A stretch of DNA of 64,000 bases from Aradus depressus. Taxonomy: Eukaryota > Arthropoda > Insecta > Hemiptera > Aradidae. How positions within the stretch are numbered: position 1 is the stretch's first letter; each line of letters begins with the position of its first letter. A program made the position numbers and the translations under genes. Under the pieces are notes generated by a model that saw only the letters and a program-made list of their open reading frames with translations, was not told the DNA's origin and ran no database searches. Shown piece after piece: positions 11,735 through 22,440 of the stretch. The stretch is from NCBI GenBank assembly GCA_963662175.1, contig OY759221.1, positions 15,601,027 through 15,665,026 of the forward strand. Reading direction: 5' to 3'.

Positions 11735-12010
11735 TAATTTTGAAATAAAATATGTACTAATTTAGATCTATTTAGATTTTGCCTGAAATCGGACAAAAAT
11801 TGAGACCACTTTACTAATGGGTTTAAGTACATTTTACAAGATATCGCTTATATTTATGACCTAATCAAAAACCTCTTCAAAATAACTTTTGTAGAGAAAT
11901 CTGAAAGACTCATTTTGTATTAAATACAATTTTTCGCTGGTTGCCCTGTTTGCGAGGTACATGTCGAAAACTGTCCCTAAATGTCGTTTCGAAACCCATT
12001 GTCTTAAACG
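11735..12010 (+). repeat. Family B copy
   Basis: TTAGATCTATTTAGATTTTG, AAGTACATTTTACAAGATAT, TTTATGACCTAATCAAAAAC and GGTACATGTCGAAAACTGTC occur in family order. Confidence 0.75.
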
Positions 12011-12600
12011 TTTCCTCGATTTACCAAATCGGTTAGACCTGTCGATTCAATTAAAGAAGTTTGGAATTAAAATCTCTGTGATCTCATAATATCTGACACA
12101 TCCATTTGTGCCGAAAACTAGTTCTGGCTTATAAAATAAGTAGTGGGAAGACATTTTGTTTCGTTTGTTAGTTCTCACCCTACACTACGTATCCCAACTA
12201 TCTTTTATTATAACATATTATTTACTAAAAGGTATGTTTTTCTGAACGAAAAAGGTATATTTTCTAATTTGTACTAAGCAGACAGGTAGTTTGGGTAGTG
12301 ATTTACGTTAAGTATCATTGCGTGATGTACCCGAAGATGGTGCAATGCAGGCCCGGCACTGAGTTAACTCAGGACTGCCCAACATTTTATTTATCTCACT
12401 TAAATAAAAATGCTAAAGTATTATCCAATGACTTCTAAGTTGAAAAACAGAGTTATAGTGGAAACGTAGAATAAATAAATATAAACTTCCTTTAGAAATA
12501 ACAAAGTATCAGTGCAGAAATATATTTTATTTACAAGACAACTAGTTTCGTCAATTAACTGCAATCCTCAAGTAGTGAATCTGAACATACCTAAACAAAA

Positions 12601-12800
12601 GTGGATACAATGGGATCCTCTCTCAGATACACAGTCCAGCTCCTCCGATACAGTGGATACAATGGGATCCTCTCTCAGATACACAGTCCAGCTCGTCTGA
12701 TACAGTGGATACAATGGGATCCTCTCTCCGATACACAGTCCAGCTCCTCCGATACAGTGGATACAATGGGATCCTCTCTCAGATACACAGTCCAGCTCGT
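12601..12800. repeat. 52-bp tandem repeat, four units
   Basis: Units start GTGGATACAATGGGATCC at 12601, 12653, 12705 and 12757. Every unit contains GGATCC. Units 1 and 3 read CAGCTCCTCC and units 2 and 4 read CAGCTCGTC, so a 104-bp higher-order unit is apparent. Open frames over this stretch are by-products of the repeat. Confidence 0.95.
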
Positions 12801-13271
12801 CCCATGCTCCACATCCTCAAACTGGTCGATACCCCACATGCATGGTTAACCTCAGGAACCTACACTACTCTTCGGTGTTATTTATTACCGCACTTCCCAA
12901 GCCGATATCACACCGTTCTTTTTCTCCTTATCTACACTTCCACTAATATTTCTCTCTCTCTCTTCTTTTTTGTGTTAATATTTTTTATTCTACCCCTTTT
13001 TTTCAGATTAGGATGAGCTTAAGCGAGATAGAGGTAAATAATATTTTTGGATTCGCTATCACGATTTCCATTTTTTAAGTGTAAAGGATGACACTGTACC
13101 TATTTTTATGGTTGAAAATATGTAGAAAGATACTAAAAGCTTTTAGGCAGATTTTTTCATCTTTTCTTTTTTTCTCGTTTTTTATATTTTGAGCTGGAAT
13201 ACAGGGAGGGAGACCGGGGATGACACTTTTTACATTTTGATTTTTCTAATTTTTTTAAAAATTATATAAAA

Positions 13272-13735
13272 AAAGTCGACGTTGAATGATCGGCTATGTA
13301 CTTCCCCAGCAAGAATTCATCAATTACATTTTCGCTCTTCCTCCAAGCCAATCGACTGATTGAGCTAAAACTCAATATTTACTTACATAGGCTTCTGAAT
13401 CCTACTGAATTTTGTGTCGATACATTCATTAAAACGGCAGTTATTGTGACTTTTTAGTTGAGCCCGGAATATATTCCTATTAATTTTCAGCGGAATCAGC
13501 CGAAGGGGGGGGGGGGGGGGGGGGGAGAATTTGAAGGGGGGCTCAACTGAAATATCCCAATAATTGCCGATGTAATAAATGTATCGACACAAAATACAGT
13601 ATGAGGTTTCAGAAGTTACTTTTTAAGTCAAATATTGAGATTTAGTGCAAACAGTCAATTGGTTTTGGGGGGAGGTGAATACTTGCTGTGGAAGTACATA
13701 GCCTGTGATCGACGGACAATTTTTTTATCTACTTT
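13272..13735. repeat. Palindromic pair of family A copies around a poly(G) run
   Basis: The left half is reversed family A (GTACTTCCCCAGCAAG at about 13290, GTGTCGATACATTCATT at about 13412). The right half is forward (AATGTATCGACACAAAA at about 13568, GGTTTTGGGGGGAGG at about 13662). A long G run at about 13507-13525 forms the centre. Confidence 0.75.
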
Positions 13736-13784
13736 TTTTAATAAAGAAAAATCAAAATTTTAAAAATGGCATGATTTTCTGTTA

Positions 13785-13998
13785 AGCCTCCCCCTATTCC
13801 CCTCCCCGATTTGGCTGAAAATCAATTGGTATCATCGTTAGAAGTTTCTGGATTCTCATATAAACTGTCGTGGTGACACATTCCTTCTATCGGTATTTAT
13901 CGTGTTCTCTTGCACACACACAAATTTAAAACTCCGACTAAAATGTTTGAACGATTACTTAACTTAACCGTAAACTTCGTATACCTGGGGAAGTAAAA
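13785..13998 (-). repeat. Family A copy
   Basis: Reversed copy: GATTTGGCTGAAAATCAATT, TTCTGGATTCTCATATAAA, TTATCGTGTTC and the terminal CTGGGGAAGTAAAAAT. Confidence 0.65.
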
Positions 13999-14481
13999 AT
14001 ATCTGACGGCAATATTAGTTAAAGTCATTATTCAGCTATAAAAATATTTAACGACAGTGTGAGTTAAAGTCACTATTCAGCTATAAAAATATCGACAGTG
14101 TAAGTTAGTCACTATTCAGCTATAAAAATATCGACAGTGTAAGTTAAAGTCACTATTCAGCTATAAAAATATCGACAGGTTAAAGTCACTATTCAGCTAT
14201 AAAAATATCGACAGGTTAAAGTCACTATTCAGCTATAAAAATATCGACAGTGTAAGGTAGTCATTATTCAGCTATAAAAATATCGACAGTCTGAGTTAGT
14301 CACTGTTCAGCTATAAAAATATCGACAGTGTAAGTTAAAGTCACTATTCAGTTACAAACATATCTAATGACAGTGTAGGTTAAAGTCAGCTATAAAAATA
14401 TCTAACGACAGGATAAGTTAAAGTCACAATTCCGCTATTAAAATATCTAACGACAGTGTATCTTAGTCACTATTCAGCTAA
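13999..14481. repeat. Minisatellite, about 41-bp unit, roughly 12 copies
   Basis: The unit reads approximately CAGTGTAAGTTAAAGTC, ACTATTCAGCTATAA, AAATATCGA. Units differ by loss of TAAAG or by an insertion of TAACGA, so their lengths vary from about 33 to 45 bp. Twelve ATTCAGCTAT-like landmarks can be counted. Confidence 0.95.
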
Positions 14482-15043
14482 ATACCAGCTGTGTTAGATA
14501 ATCTTTAATAACTTTGTCAGTTTCATATGAGATGGAGGAATGATATGTACAACAGTAGTTGGTATAAAAGAATCCTGTGCACAATCCCTCCCTTTTATCC
14601 ATCAACGAAGTGGAATAATTAGGAACTGAGTTGCCCAAATAGGAGCAGACAAAACTGCACAAACATGGATGCAATTTTATTACCGCTTAAATAAAGCGGA
14701 TGTATGCAGCTTAGCTCAATTAACTGCTAACTGTGATATATCGCTGTTTGGGCCTTAAACCTGATTTCTATTCAGGCCAACATACCAAAGTTGGTTTGGT
14801 TTTATCGCTGCTCCCTCCACTGATTAATACAGCAGCGGTTCTATTATTCGAAATAATTGGATCCAAGCATTTTCGAATAAGTGATTTTTGTGGCTAATCG
14901 TTCACGATAAAGTGATATACAGTGATGTTCAAGAGTGATATGAGCTACTCAGTGCAAATACCTAAAGATAAAGAGTACCTACTACCAGATCTTTCCTAAA
15001 TTATGCCTATCCCGGTTGCCTATGTAGGGTAAGAGTGTAGGGT
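14482..15043. other. No gene recognised
   Basis: Non-repetitive to the eye. A 66-codon minus-strand frame at 14474-14674 has no recognisable motif. Confidence 0.4.
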
Positions 15044-15152
15044 GGTGAGAGTACCTGACATCGTTGAAAGGACGGCGTGCTAAAAGTTTTATACCACCCA
15101 GATATCTTGAGCTTGGTAGGCAAGCACGCTAACTTTAAGCTATCGGCAGCCT
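15044..15152 (-). repeat. tRNA-SINE fragment
   Basis: GAGTACCTGACATCG, AAGGACGGCGTGC and GGCAAGCACGC are present in reverse orientation. Confidence 0.65.
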
Positions 15153-15319
15153 CTCTCTCATAGTATCAATCACTTTTTACGCATGAAATAAAATTTATTT
15201 ACGATAATAATGAATTGGACATCAGATCTGCGGAAGATAAATTTCGTTATTTTATTTTATTGGAACACATTTCAGAGTTCATTTTGGCCGAAAAAATTTG
15301 CATAATACTGCAATCGAGC

Positions 15320-15525
15320 TAAAAATCGACGTTTTAATGAAATTTCACGTATCAATGTCGCCTGAACCTGTTTTGACCATTTGGCGATGATGTATATTTT
15401 GGTACTTTGGTCAATTGGTACTTTATGACCAGTCTAACTAGGAAACGATATTAGCAATGAACTTGATATATGATATGAAGTTATAACTTAAATCTGATTG
15501 GACTTTGTTCGAAATTACTGGAAAA
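15320..15525 (+). repeat. Family B copy, diverged
   Basis: TTTTGACCATTTGGCGATGA and ACTTAAATCTGATTGGACTT are in family order. Confidence 0.55.
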
Positions 15526-15605
15526 TAATACCGTCGAGAATCGAAAATTTAGGAAATAGTTTAATAATTTTTTAATAGTACATTACGTTCATACATACAT
15601 CAAGT

Positions 15606-15796
15606 TAGTTATTATGACGACGCACAAGGTCATATTGCCTATTACCAGAGCACTCTTTCGTCACTCCGATTCTACTATGGTAGTCCTAAATTTTGCCTAT
15701 CCTACATTTTTATTCACCTAGTAGGGGTCTTTAACGTCCCATTGAACCCGCGATCTTGAGCTCAGTAAGCAAGCACGCATACCACTGAGCTACCAT
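15606..15796 (-). repeat. tRNA-SINE copy with internal deletions
   Basis: It runs from the reversed tail (CAAGGTCATATTGCC) through CACTCTTTCGTCACTC to the head (AGTAAGCAAGCACGCATACC, ACTGAGCTACC). The B-box side keeps GAACCCGCGATCTTGAG. Confidence 0.8.
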
Positions 15797-16527
15797 GGTA
15801 TTTCAATAAATTTGAAATGAGGAAGGAGAGTGATCTGTACAATAGTGGTTGGTTTATGAAAGTCCTCTTATGGCCACATGACACATTTTTTCCGTTGTCA
15901 GCTTTTTTTTTAAGGGAAATAATTCATCCATATTTATTATCGGATAATTAAGTTTACCAAAAAGAAAAAAAATAATATTAGTATTTGAATGGTAATTAAA
16001 GAGCAAAAATTGTCTTTTCATTTTTTTTTCCCAGTTTCTTTGCACAAAAAAAAAAAAATGTTTCACTTTCTTTTTTCATTTTATTAACAAAAAAAAAAGT
16101 TCTTATACATATTCAGAGGTGGGGGAAAGGAAGGGGGATGAATTGCAAATGTCTCCTGATTTTGGGTAAAGAACAGCGCCTATTGTTTTGTGTTACATTT
16201 ACATTTTGTCAAAGAGTTTCTCTCTGGGTTGCGGTGGTCATGTCCGCATTACGGCCTTTTGTTGACTGGCTTCAATGAGGCCTCTTTTTAACACCTAAAT
16301 TAAATATACCCTAATTCAATGATTTAAAAACGTACATAGAAAGGCCCCACTTAGGGTACTTCTGTTATTAAATTCAATTATTATTTTAAAATATTTATGT
16401 TGGTTGTCCTACAAGATCAAATCCTGTAGAAATATCAGGTAGAGTTATTCGCAATAGTATATATAATATTTTGTGTGAATTGTAATACCTGACAACGGTG
16501 TATCCTTATGTTAGAAAGTCTCCAGAG

Positions 16528-16795
16528 GACGCCGGTTGCTCCGAAGTCGAATCCTGGCTGACGCCGGTTGCTCCGAAGTCGAATCCTGGCCGACGCCCTT
16601 AAGCACTTCGAATGGTCATGAGCCTGTTCGATGTCAGAGACACCCACTTCGGACGGTCATGAGCCTGTTCGATGTCAGAGACACCCATTATACCTGGGTG
16701 GGCAAAATTTTTATTCACCGAGGATGGTGTTTTTAACGAATTACCTGACATCGTACATCCCTTAACGTCCCATCCGAAGAGCTCAAGGTTTTTTC
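16528..16795. repeat. Two SINE fragments, one with internal tandem duplications
   Basis: A plus-strand SINE-like piece has a 32-bp unit repeated at 16528 and 16560 (GACGCCGGTTGCTCC...). It also has a 41-bp unit repeated at 16605 and 16646 (ACTTCG...GTCATGAGCCTG). A reversed SINE piece follows (TTATTCACCGAGG, TTACCTGACATCGTAC, CGTCCCATCCGAAG). Confidence 0.75.
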
Positions 16796-17019
16796 AATGT
16801 TTATTTTTTAAATCTATTACATTCAAACTTTTATTTTAATTGTTTATAGATTTATTCATTGAGAATCCTCCTATCTCAAATTTGAGAACACATTAGTGAT
16901 TTTAATATATTAGTGAAATTTAATAAGGTACATTTTTGATAGGAACCTCTTTATCGCTAGGAGTAACCCTTTTCACTTAAATCTAGCAAACGTCTTAAAA
17001 ACTTAGTTTTAAAACGTCT

Positions 17020-17105
17020 TTTCAGGATTGTTTTTGGTATATACCTCGCAAACCGGGCGAACTATAATTTATTTTATAAGTGCTATAACATTGTTTGTGT
17101 TGGTT
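17020..17105 (-). repeat. Family B fragment
   Basis: TTTTTGGTATATACCTCGCA and ACCGGGCGAAC match the reversed GCTCGGTTTGCGAGATACAT region of family B. Confidence 0.4.
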
Positions 17106-17330
17106 CTACCTCAAATCTGCGGACAATTGGAAATTGGAAAGTAAACATAAAAAATATAGTCAGGTTGGTCCTAACAGAAATAGACGAAAAAGAAATATAG
17201 AATATAGGCGTCCTTAGGCACCGATTCCTTCTAGTTTCGAAAAACACCTTAGCATAGCAATGTCAGTAGATAGACTAGAATTATATGGCTGTTTTACTTT
17301 CTTTTTTACTTAATGATTGGTTCTTGTAGA

Positions 17331-17365
17331 CTGCCTGATGAGTAGGGCAACCTCGAAAGTCGGCT
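17331..17365 (+). other. Hammerhead-like motif (CTGATGA-hairpin-GAAA)
   Basis: CTGATGA at 17335-17341 is followed by G(T)AGG-GCAA-CCTC, which can form a short hairpin, then GAAA at 17355-17358. Position for position this fits the conserved core of hammerhead ribozymes. The outer stems are weak: AG/CT can close a short stem III, and little stem I is visible. Similar cores are known from Penelope-like retroelement termini. No such element is otherwise visible around it. Confidence 0.35.
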
Positions 17366-17869
17366 AACATAAAATAATAAAATCTAAGGTCAAACTTCAA
17401 TTTTGACAACCTGTGAAATAATCACATCTCACTACATGAGCCATCTTCACATTGATATTGACCTTCCAATTTCATGCAGTTTTGAAGTATATATCGATAA
17501 ATTCTCCTCTGTTATTATTTCTCCAAGTTTAATAATCCTTCCTCTTCCAAATTACCATTAATTGAATTTCCACATTTAGTCCCAATGTCCACATTTAGAA
17601 GGAAAGATCCATTTATTAGTGGCATTTAAGAGAAATAATTTTTCTTGGTAAAGTAGAAAAGGGGGAGGATCTTAGGGTGGCTGAAGGGGGAGAGCAATTT
17701 AGGTAAAATTATTTCATCCCTTAACCCGAATAATTTATTCAGAAGGTTGAATCTGCAAAATTTTGTCTGGGGGTGAAAAGCTCCCATTTATTTTATTTTT
17801 CTTAATTTACCTATATAATCTTTTCGAGCTTTTCTTTGTTATTTGAGCTTGATACCCTTCAATTGATTA

Positions 17870-17965
17870 TATTGATGGTAACCAATAACACACTTATGTA
17901 ACGAATGTATTCTGAACCTCATAAGGACGACATCTATTGATTTTCAGACAAATCCGCCGAAAGAA
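17870..17965 (+). repeat. Family A fragment, diverged
   Basis: A weak hallmark near 17900 (GTAACGAATGTAT) precedes CATCTATTGATTTTCAGACA, the family A middle. Confidence 0.4.
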
Positions 17966-17991
17966 GATGGGGATTAACACAGAAAAAAAAA

Positions 17992-18300
17992 GAGGGCGCC
18001 GGTTGATCAGAGGTAGCGTAAAAGCTTACTGAAATCAAGATCGAGGGTTCGAAAAGCGGCCGAGGCCCTTAGGCTTTTTATCTGGAAGGTGAAAAAACAT
18101 TGAGAAACGCTGTCTTTCGGATGGGACGTTAAGGGGACGATGTCAGGTACTCGTTGAAGACCCCTTATCCTATGTGAACAAACCCAGGTAGGCAAAATGT
18201 AGGACTCGTAGAGTCGGGCTCATGTCCACCAGAGTGACGAAAGAGCGATATGACCTCGTAGTTAAAGCCCGGGCATGAGTCATAATTTGTTATAACTAAC
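17992..18300 (+). repeat. tRNA-SINE copy
   Basis: Head GAGGGCGCCGGTTG, partial B box GGGTTCGAAAAG, CCGAGGCCCTTAG, then the body. A deletion removes the GCGCTCTGGTAGTAG section. The tail GCATGAGTCATAATTTG runs directly into one arm of a 0.5-kb inverted duplication. The same junction occurs at the other arm near 34.48 kb. Confidence 0.85.
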
Positions 18301-18803
18301 AGGAATTCAACCTTTCCCATTGTTCAATCGTCTGCAAACGACTCCGACGATTCTACTGGACGTAGGTAAACGTATAAGATGTCATTCTCTTCAAGGCGAA
18401 GCTATCTACGCTATCTCTGCCGATTTGATATTTTAATAAACTTTTACATTACAGAAATTTATTCTTGATCCAATGCATTTTTCAGAATTAAAAAACAAAA
18501 ATCAGGGTAGCCAAGAAATGGATTCTACGATTATGGCATTTTTCTGATTGTCGTCCCCTTTCGCCGTAAACCCCGGGCAAGTATTACAACAACTAACTTC
18601 AGACCACTTATCATCAAGGCGGAAATCATTAAGCTTGGCATAGAAGCCAATATACAAACAATTCAAAGACTTGGAAACATGTTTCTATGTACTGGCAAAA
18701 AATAAGCTTTACGGAACTGTTGGAGACTCAAATGGTTACTAATGCTCTGTTTCTCTGTAATATTAATTGCGGTCCAGACAGAACATCACTTATCATGAAG
18801 GAC
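18301..18803 (+). repeat. Inverted duplication, arm 1
   Basis: This arm is similar over about 0.5 kb to the reverse complement of 34009-34481. Shared landmarks: AGGAATTCAA, CCCATTGTTCAATCGTCTGC, AATGCATTTTTC, GGAAATCATTAAGCTTGG and CATCACTTATCATGAAGGAC. The second half reads as a possible decayed coding stretch (see arm 2). Confidence 0.9.
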
Positions 18804-18812
18804 AAAAAAAAT

Positions 18813-18914
18813 GGCAAAATTAAGGATTCTCACAGCAGAGTCGGCCTCATGTCCACCAGAGTGACGAAAAAGCGAAATTACCTTGTAGTTAAAGTCCGGA
18901 GTCATAATAACTAA
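18813..18914 (+). repeat. tRNA-SINE tail fragment
   Basis: CTCACAGCAGAGTCGGCCTC, ATGTCCACCAGAGTGACG, then the tail AGTCATAATAACTAAC. Confidence 0.8.
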
Positions 18915-18999
18915 CACAAATATGATAACTGTCGAAATAATCGTATCGATAAGAAATTTCATTTGTGAATCCAAAAACCAATAACGGACTATCAGCCAA

Positions 19000-19190
19000 A
19001 TAGTACATTTTATAAGATAGTTACTGCTTATTTTCAAGAACTAATCAAAAATTTCTTCAAATAAAAGTTGTAGTGTATACTATAAGGCTTATTTTATATA
19101 AAAAACATTTTTTTCGAAAGCCGCCCGGTTTACGAGACAATTGCCGAAAACAGTTCTGAAATGACATATTGAAACAATTTTTTTTGTAAG
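19000..19190 (+). repeat. Family B fragment
   Basis: GTACATTTTATAAGATA, AACTAATCAAAAATTTCTTC and TGACATATTGAAACA. Confidence 0.65.
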
Positions 19191-19345
19191 TTAATAGAAA
19201 ATATTGAATTAATAAAATGAAATGAATCTGTGAATATTGATTTTATATGAATCTCTGATGATCAACCTTTACGATGTCAGTTAAAAAATACTTATTGAAA
19301 TTCAATCTTTTTTTATAGATGCTCTTTTCTAAGAGCATAAAAACA

Positions 19346-19838
19346 ATGATAGCGCCTGTGAACCATATTAATTGTGGGTGTTAGGAACCAGGATATGGCG
19401 GTATTTCATCACCTGCTATTTTTCACTGATAGTTCCAATTCACAGTGAATGATAGTTGATAATAACAATTTCTGGAATTTAACAGTGATTTTGGATATCC
19501 GTTCTTTTCACTAGTATTTTCCCCTTGACCCTGTCAGAGTAACTATTGTCGATTCTTCACTCAGCTTTTTTACTCCCCTACTAGCTATATGATGATAGCG
19601 CCTGTGAACCATATTAATTGTGGGTGTTAGGAACCAGGGATATGGCGGTATTTCATCACCTGCTATTTTTCACTGATAGTTCAAATTCACAGTGAATGAT
19701 AGTTGAAAATAACTATTTCTGGAATTTAACAGTGATTTTGGATATCCGTTCTTTTCACTAGTATTTTCCCCTTGACCCTGTCAGAGTAACTATTGTCGAT
19801 TCTTCACTCAGCTTTTTTACTCCCCTACTAGCTATATG
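19346..19838. repeat. Tandem duplication, 246-bp unit, two copies
   Basis: Both copies begin ATGATAGCGCCTGTGAACC (19346 and 19592) and end TACTAGCTATAT. Only a handful of differences are visible (for example CAGGATATGG against CAGGGATATGG). The second copy runs into a family A copy whose usual start is CAGCTATACGAAGTAT. Confidence 0.95.
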
Positions 19839-20035
19839 AAGTATAGAAGAAGTTATGTAATGGGTCAAAAATTCGATGCGGAGTTTTCAACGGAATTTCA
19901 TGTTTTCCGACCTCTAGATTAAAAAAAAAAATAATAATAATTATGTTTCTGTGAACACGGTAGCTCCCGACAGAATCAATATATCGACACAAAAATGTAT
20001 ATGTATGGTCAGAACACTTTCAACCAGAACTTTTA
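19839..20035 (+). repeat. Family A copy
   Basis: GAAGTATAGAAGAAGTTATG, AAATTCGATGCGGAG, GGAATTTCATGTTTTCCGAC, then AATCAATATATCGACACAAA at about 19974. Confidence 0.7.
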
Positions 20036-20137
20036 CCTTTTTGGAAATGCCCCTATCTACCGACATTGCTGTTTTTTCAGATAATAAAAAGAAATGGTGC
20101 CATAGAGACAATCCTGTACGAAGCCTGTCCTCGTATA

Positions 20138-20147
<10 letters not shown>

Positions 20148-20169
<22 letters not shown>

Positions 20170-20420
20170 AATAATTTATTTCCGTTAAACCAATACATGG
20201 TAATAGGAGACGTCAAATGAATTTATACATTAAGATATCTTATAAATTAGATATAAACTACTTGAGTTTAACACATCTATGATTAGTAGTAACATAAAAA
20301 CCATTAAAAAAAAGTAAAATTAAATTAATAAAAACTGTACAAATAAATACTTAAAAATATATGAGTATATATGAAATAATAATAATACAAGATACGTTCA
20401 TAATAAGTAGACACATTTTT
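20148..20420 (-). mobile_element. LINE 3' end with ATT tail
   Basis: On the minus strand this ends GGTTTAACGGAAATAAATTA followed by (TTA)n, i.e. a polyadenylation-like AATAAA and a microsatellite tail. It matches 23748-24012 nearly base for base. A 3'-end-only match with an ATT tail suits the non-LTR retrotransposon family seen with a similar tail at 28.3 kb. A (TA)n tract at 20133-20154 abuts the tail. Confidence 0.7.
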
Positions 20421-20460
20421 CAAAAAAATCTCTTCGGATGTGTCTTTATCCCCCAACGAT

Positions 20461-20492
20461 GTTACGGGACGTTCTTACGTCCCATCATCAGG
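20461..20492 (-). other. Hammerhead-like motif, imperfect
   Basis: The minus strand reads CTGATGA (20491-20485), then a GGGACGT-AAGA-ACGTCCC hairpin, then GTAAC where GAAAC would be expected. It looks like a mutated member of the motif series described at 55.9 kb. Confidence 0.3.
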
Positions 20493-21169
20493 TCCCAATG
20501 TGGCGAGATATAGAAAAGAAAGAAAACAATGTAACTATAACAGTATATGAAAAATATATATATAATATGTTGAAAACTAAATCAAGAAATGTTTTTGCAA
20601 TGGTGTTTCCTGATTAATCTGATTCTACAGTTCAGGTCAAAACATCAACAAATATAGGAGTGTTGGAAAAGAGTTAGTGAAAGTAAGAAGATATGGGTAC
20701 TAATATGAGCGGAAAAAAAGGAAAATGGTTTCTGACGTATACCAAGAACAAGGGCGAATTGTTTAGATGGAAGCCAGACAGCACAGCCTCACTCGGAAAA
20801 GGCCTGGAAAAGTGTTGGCAGAGCGCTCTGACAGGAAGAAGACAAGAGAAATGAGAAAATTTTTGTTAGTTGTCGTGTAAAGAGGAAGAGGGAAATGAAA
20901 AGGAGACTTGTGTGTGGGAGTGTGCGGAAGGTTGTAACGCGGGGGCGGCAGGAGAATGACTTCGGATTAAAAAGTTTGAGAACAATAGTCGCTGGGCCTC
21001 CGCCCCTTCAGACCCTACTTAATCCATTAAGAAGAACTTTGAGAAGGTTCCCAACTGTAAGTCTCCCAAGGAAACCTTTCTCTTGGATCGTGTCCTAGGT
21101 AAAAGGGAACGAAGAAAACTAAGAAGAAACCTATTGATATAACCAAAAACTACAGAAAATGGGGTCGGG
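20493..21169. other. No gene recognised
   Basis: A purine-rich stretch follows 20640. A 67-codon plus frame (20895-21098) is arginine-rich without a motif. The last part may lead into the Jockey-type relic. Confidence 0.4.
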
Positions 21170-21990
21170 AGGCATCGGGACAAACAGGGCAAGACGTGTT
21201 AGCTACCTATGCTGATGATACTCTGCTTGTATCCCAGCATCCTTTTGAGGGCGCCGGTAGCTCAGTGGTATGCATGCTTGATTTCTGAGCTCAAGAACGT
21301 GGGTTCGTAACCCGACCGAGGCCCTTAGTTTATTTTATCTGGGAGGTAAAATAAACTTAAGCACGCCGTCCTTCGGATGGGACGTTAAGCGATGGTCCCG
21401 AGCCTGTACGATGTCAGGTACTCGATAAAGACCCTTACCCTAGGTGAATAAAAATTTAGGGTAGGCAAAATTTAGGACTCCCACAGTAGAGTCGGGCTCA
21501 TGTCCACCAGAGTGACGAAAGAGCGCTCTGGTAGTAGGCGATATGACCTCGTAGTTAAAGCCCGGGCATAAGTCATAAAACTTAACCTAACCAGCATCCA
21601 GATGTGTCATCAGTAGTGGAAGCGCTACAAAGTGATGTTAATGTTGTGATGGACTGGTTCAATAGGTGGAATCTTGGAATAAACACTGCTAAAAAGATGG
21701 CCAAAGTCTTCACTCTTCGAAGGATTAACTTGGACACACTCACACAGATTTGAAACAACAATGATGTCATATCCTGGACTCCTACTGATGTGACCACTCA
21801 TCACCTATGCATCACCCATTTGACAAGGTGCAAGCAAAACTCACCTAGACAAACTTCGAAGGTTTGAAAACAAGGTCCTTCGTTTGGCAGTGGGCGCACC
21901 TTGGTTCGTCCGGAATCAGCAGATCCGAAGGGAAGTGGACATCCCGGACATAGAGGAAATTCGATATTGTGTTTCCGAAATTTCACGTTT
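21170..21990 (+). pseudogene. Jockey-type reverse transcriptase relic, split by a SINE
   Basis: Before the SINE, the translation reads LATYADDTLLVSQHP, containing the YADD catalytic box (motif C). After the SINE it continues DVSSVVEALQSDVNVVMDWF, then NRWNLGINTAK. A frameshifted C-terminal piece at about 21850-21970 reads LRRFENKVLRLAVGAPWFVR, then NQQIRREVDIP. These are the post-catalytic and C-terminal segments of Jockey-clade and related LINEs. Stops (for example after TQI) and frame breaks show it is dead. The copy is truncated upstream of the YADD box. Confidence 0.8.
21243..21590 (+). mobile_element. Complete tRNA-derived SINE with target-site duplications
   Basis: CCAGCATCC flanks it at 21234-21242 and 21591-21599. 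The head has an A box (TAGCTCAGTGG) and a B box (GGTTCGTAACCC), as in a RNA polymerase III tRNA promoter. A body without tRNA similarity follows, with a tail ending AAAACTTAACCTAA. It interrupts the YADD region of a Jockey-type relic, so it is younger than that element. Confidence 0.95.
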
Positions 21991-22009
21991 TGACCCCCTT
22001 ATTCCAAAA

Positions 22010-22440
22010 TTAAAAAAAAAAAAGTCGGTGAACCACTTATGGCGCCCCTTCCAAAATCAATCGACTGTTTGCGCTAATATTCAACAGATGACTTTGGGCT
22101 CCTAAATCCTCATACTAAATGTTGTGTCCATAAATTCATTATATCGGCAGTTATTAAGGTTTTTGATTTGAGCCCCCTTCCCTTCAGTCGATTTAGCTGA
22201 AATTTGACAGGTTATGTCCTTATTAGGTTGTGATTTCAACTATTAAATTTCATGTCGATACATTGATTACATCGCCCGTTATTGGGGTGTTTGACTTACA
22301 CGTCCTTTCTTCTGGTCACTATGAACTATCGGATTTACTATTTACTTATCGGATTTTGTATCGATACATTCATTACAATTGCAGTTAAGCTTCTCTCCTA
22401 ATCCCTCCCTCCTTTTTGGCCGATTTAGCTGAAAATCCAT
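22010..22440 (-). repeat. Family A copies
   Basis: Reversed copy with AAAGTCGGTGAACCAC (end tract), AATCAATCGACTGTTTG and hallmark sites near 22118, 22250 and 22355. At least two partial copies appear fused. Confidence 0.65.

Noticed and set aside
12512..13016. Three overlapping open frames over the 52-bp repeat
   Set aside because: They follow the repeat period in different frames, which is expected from the repeat alone.
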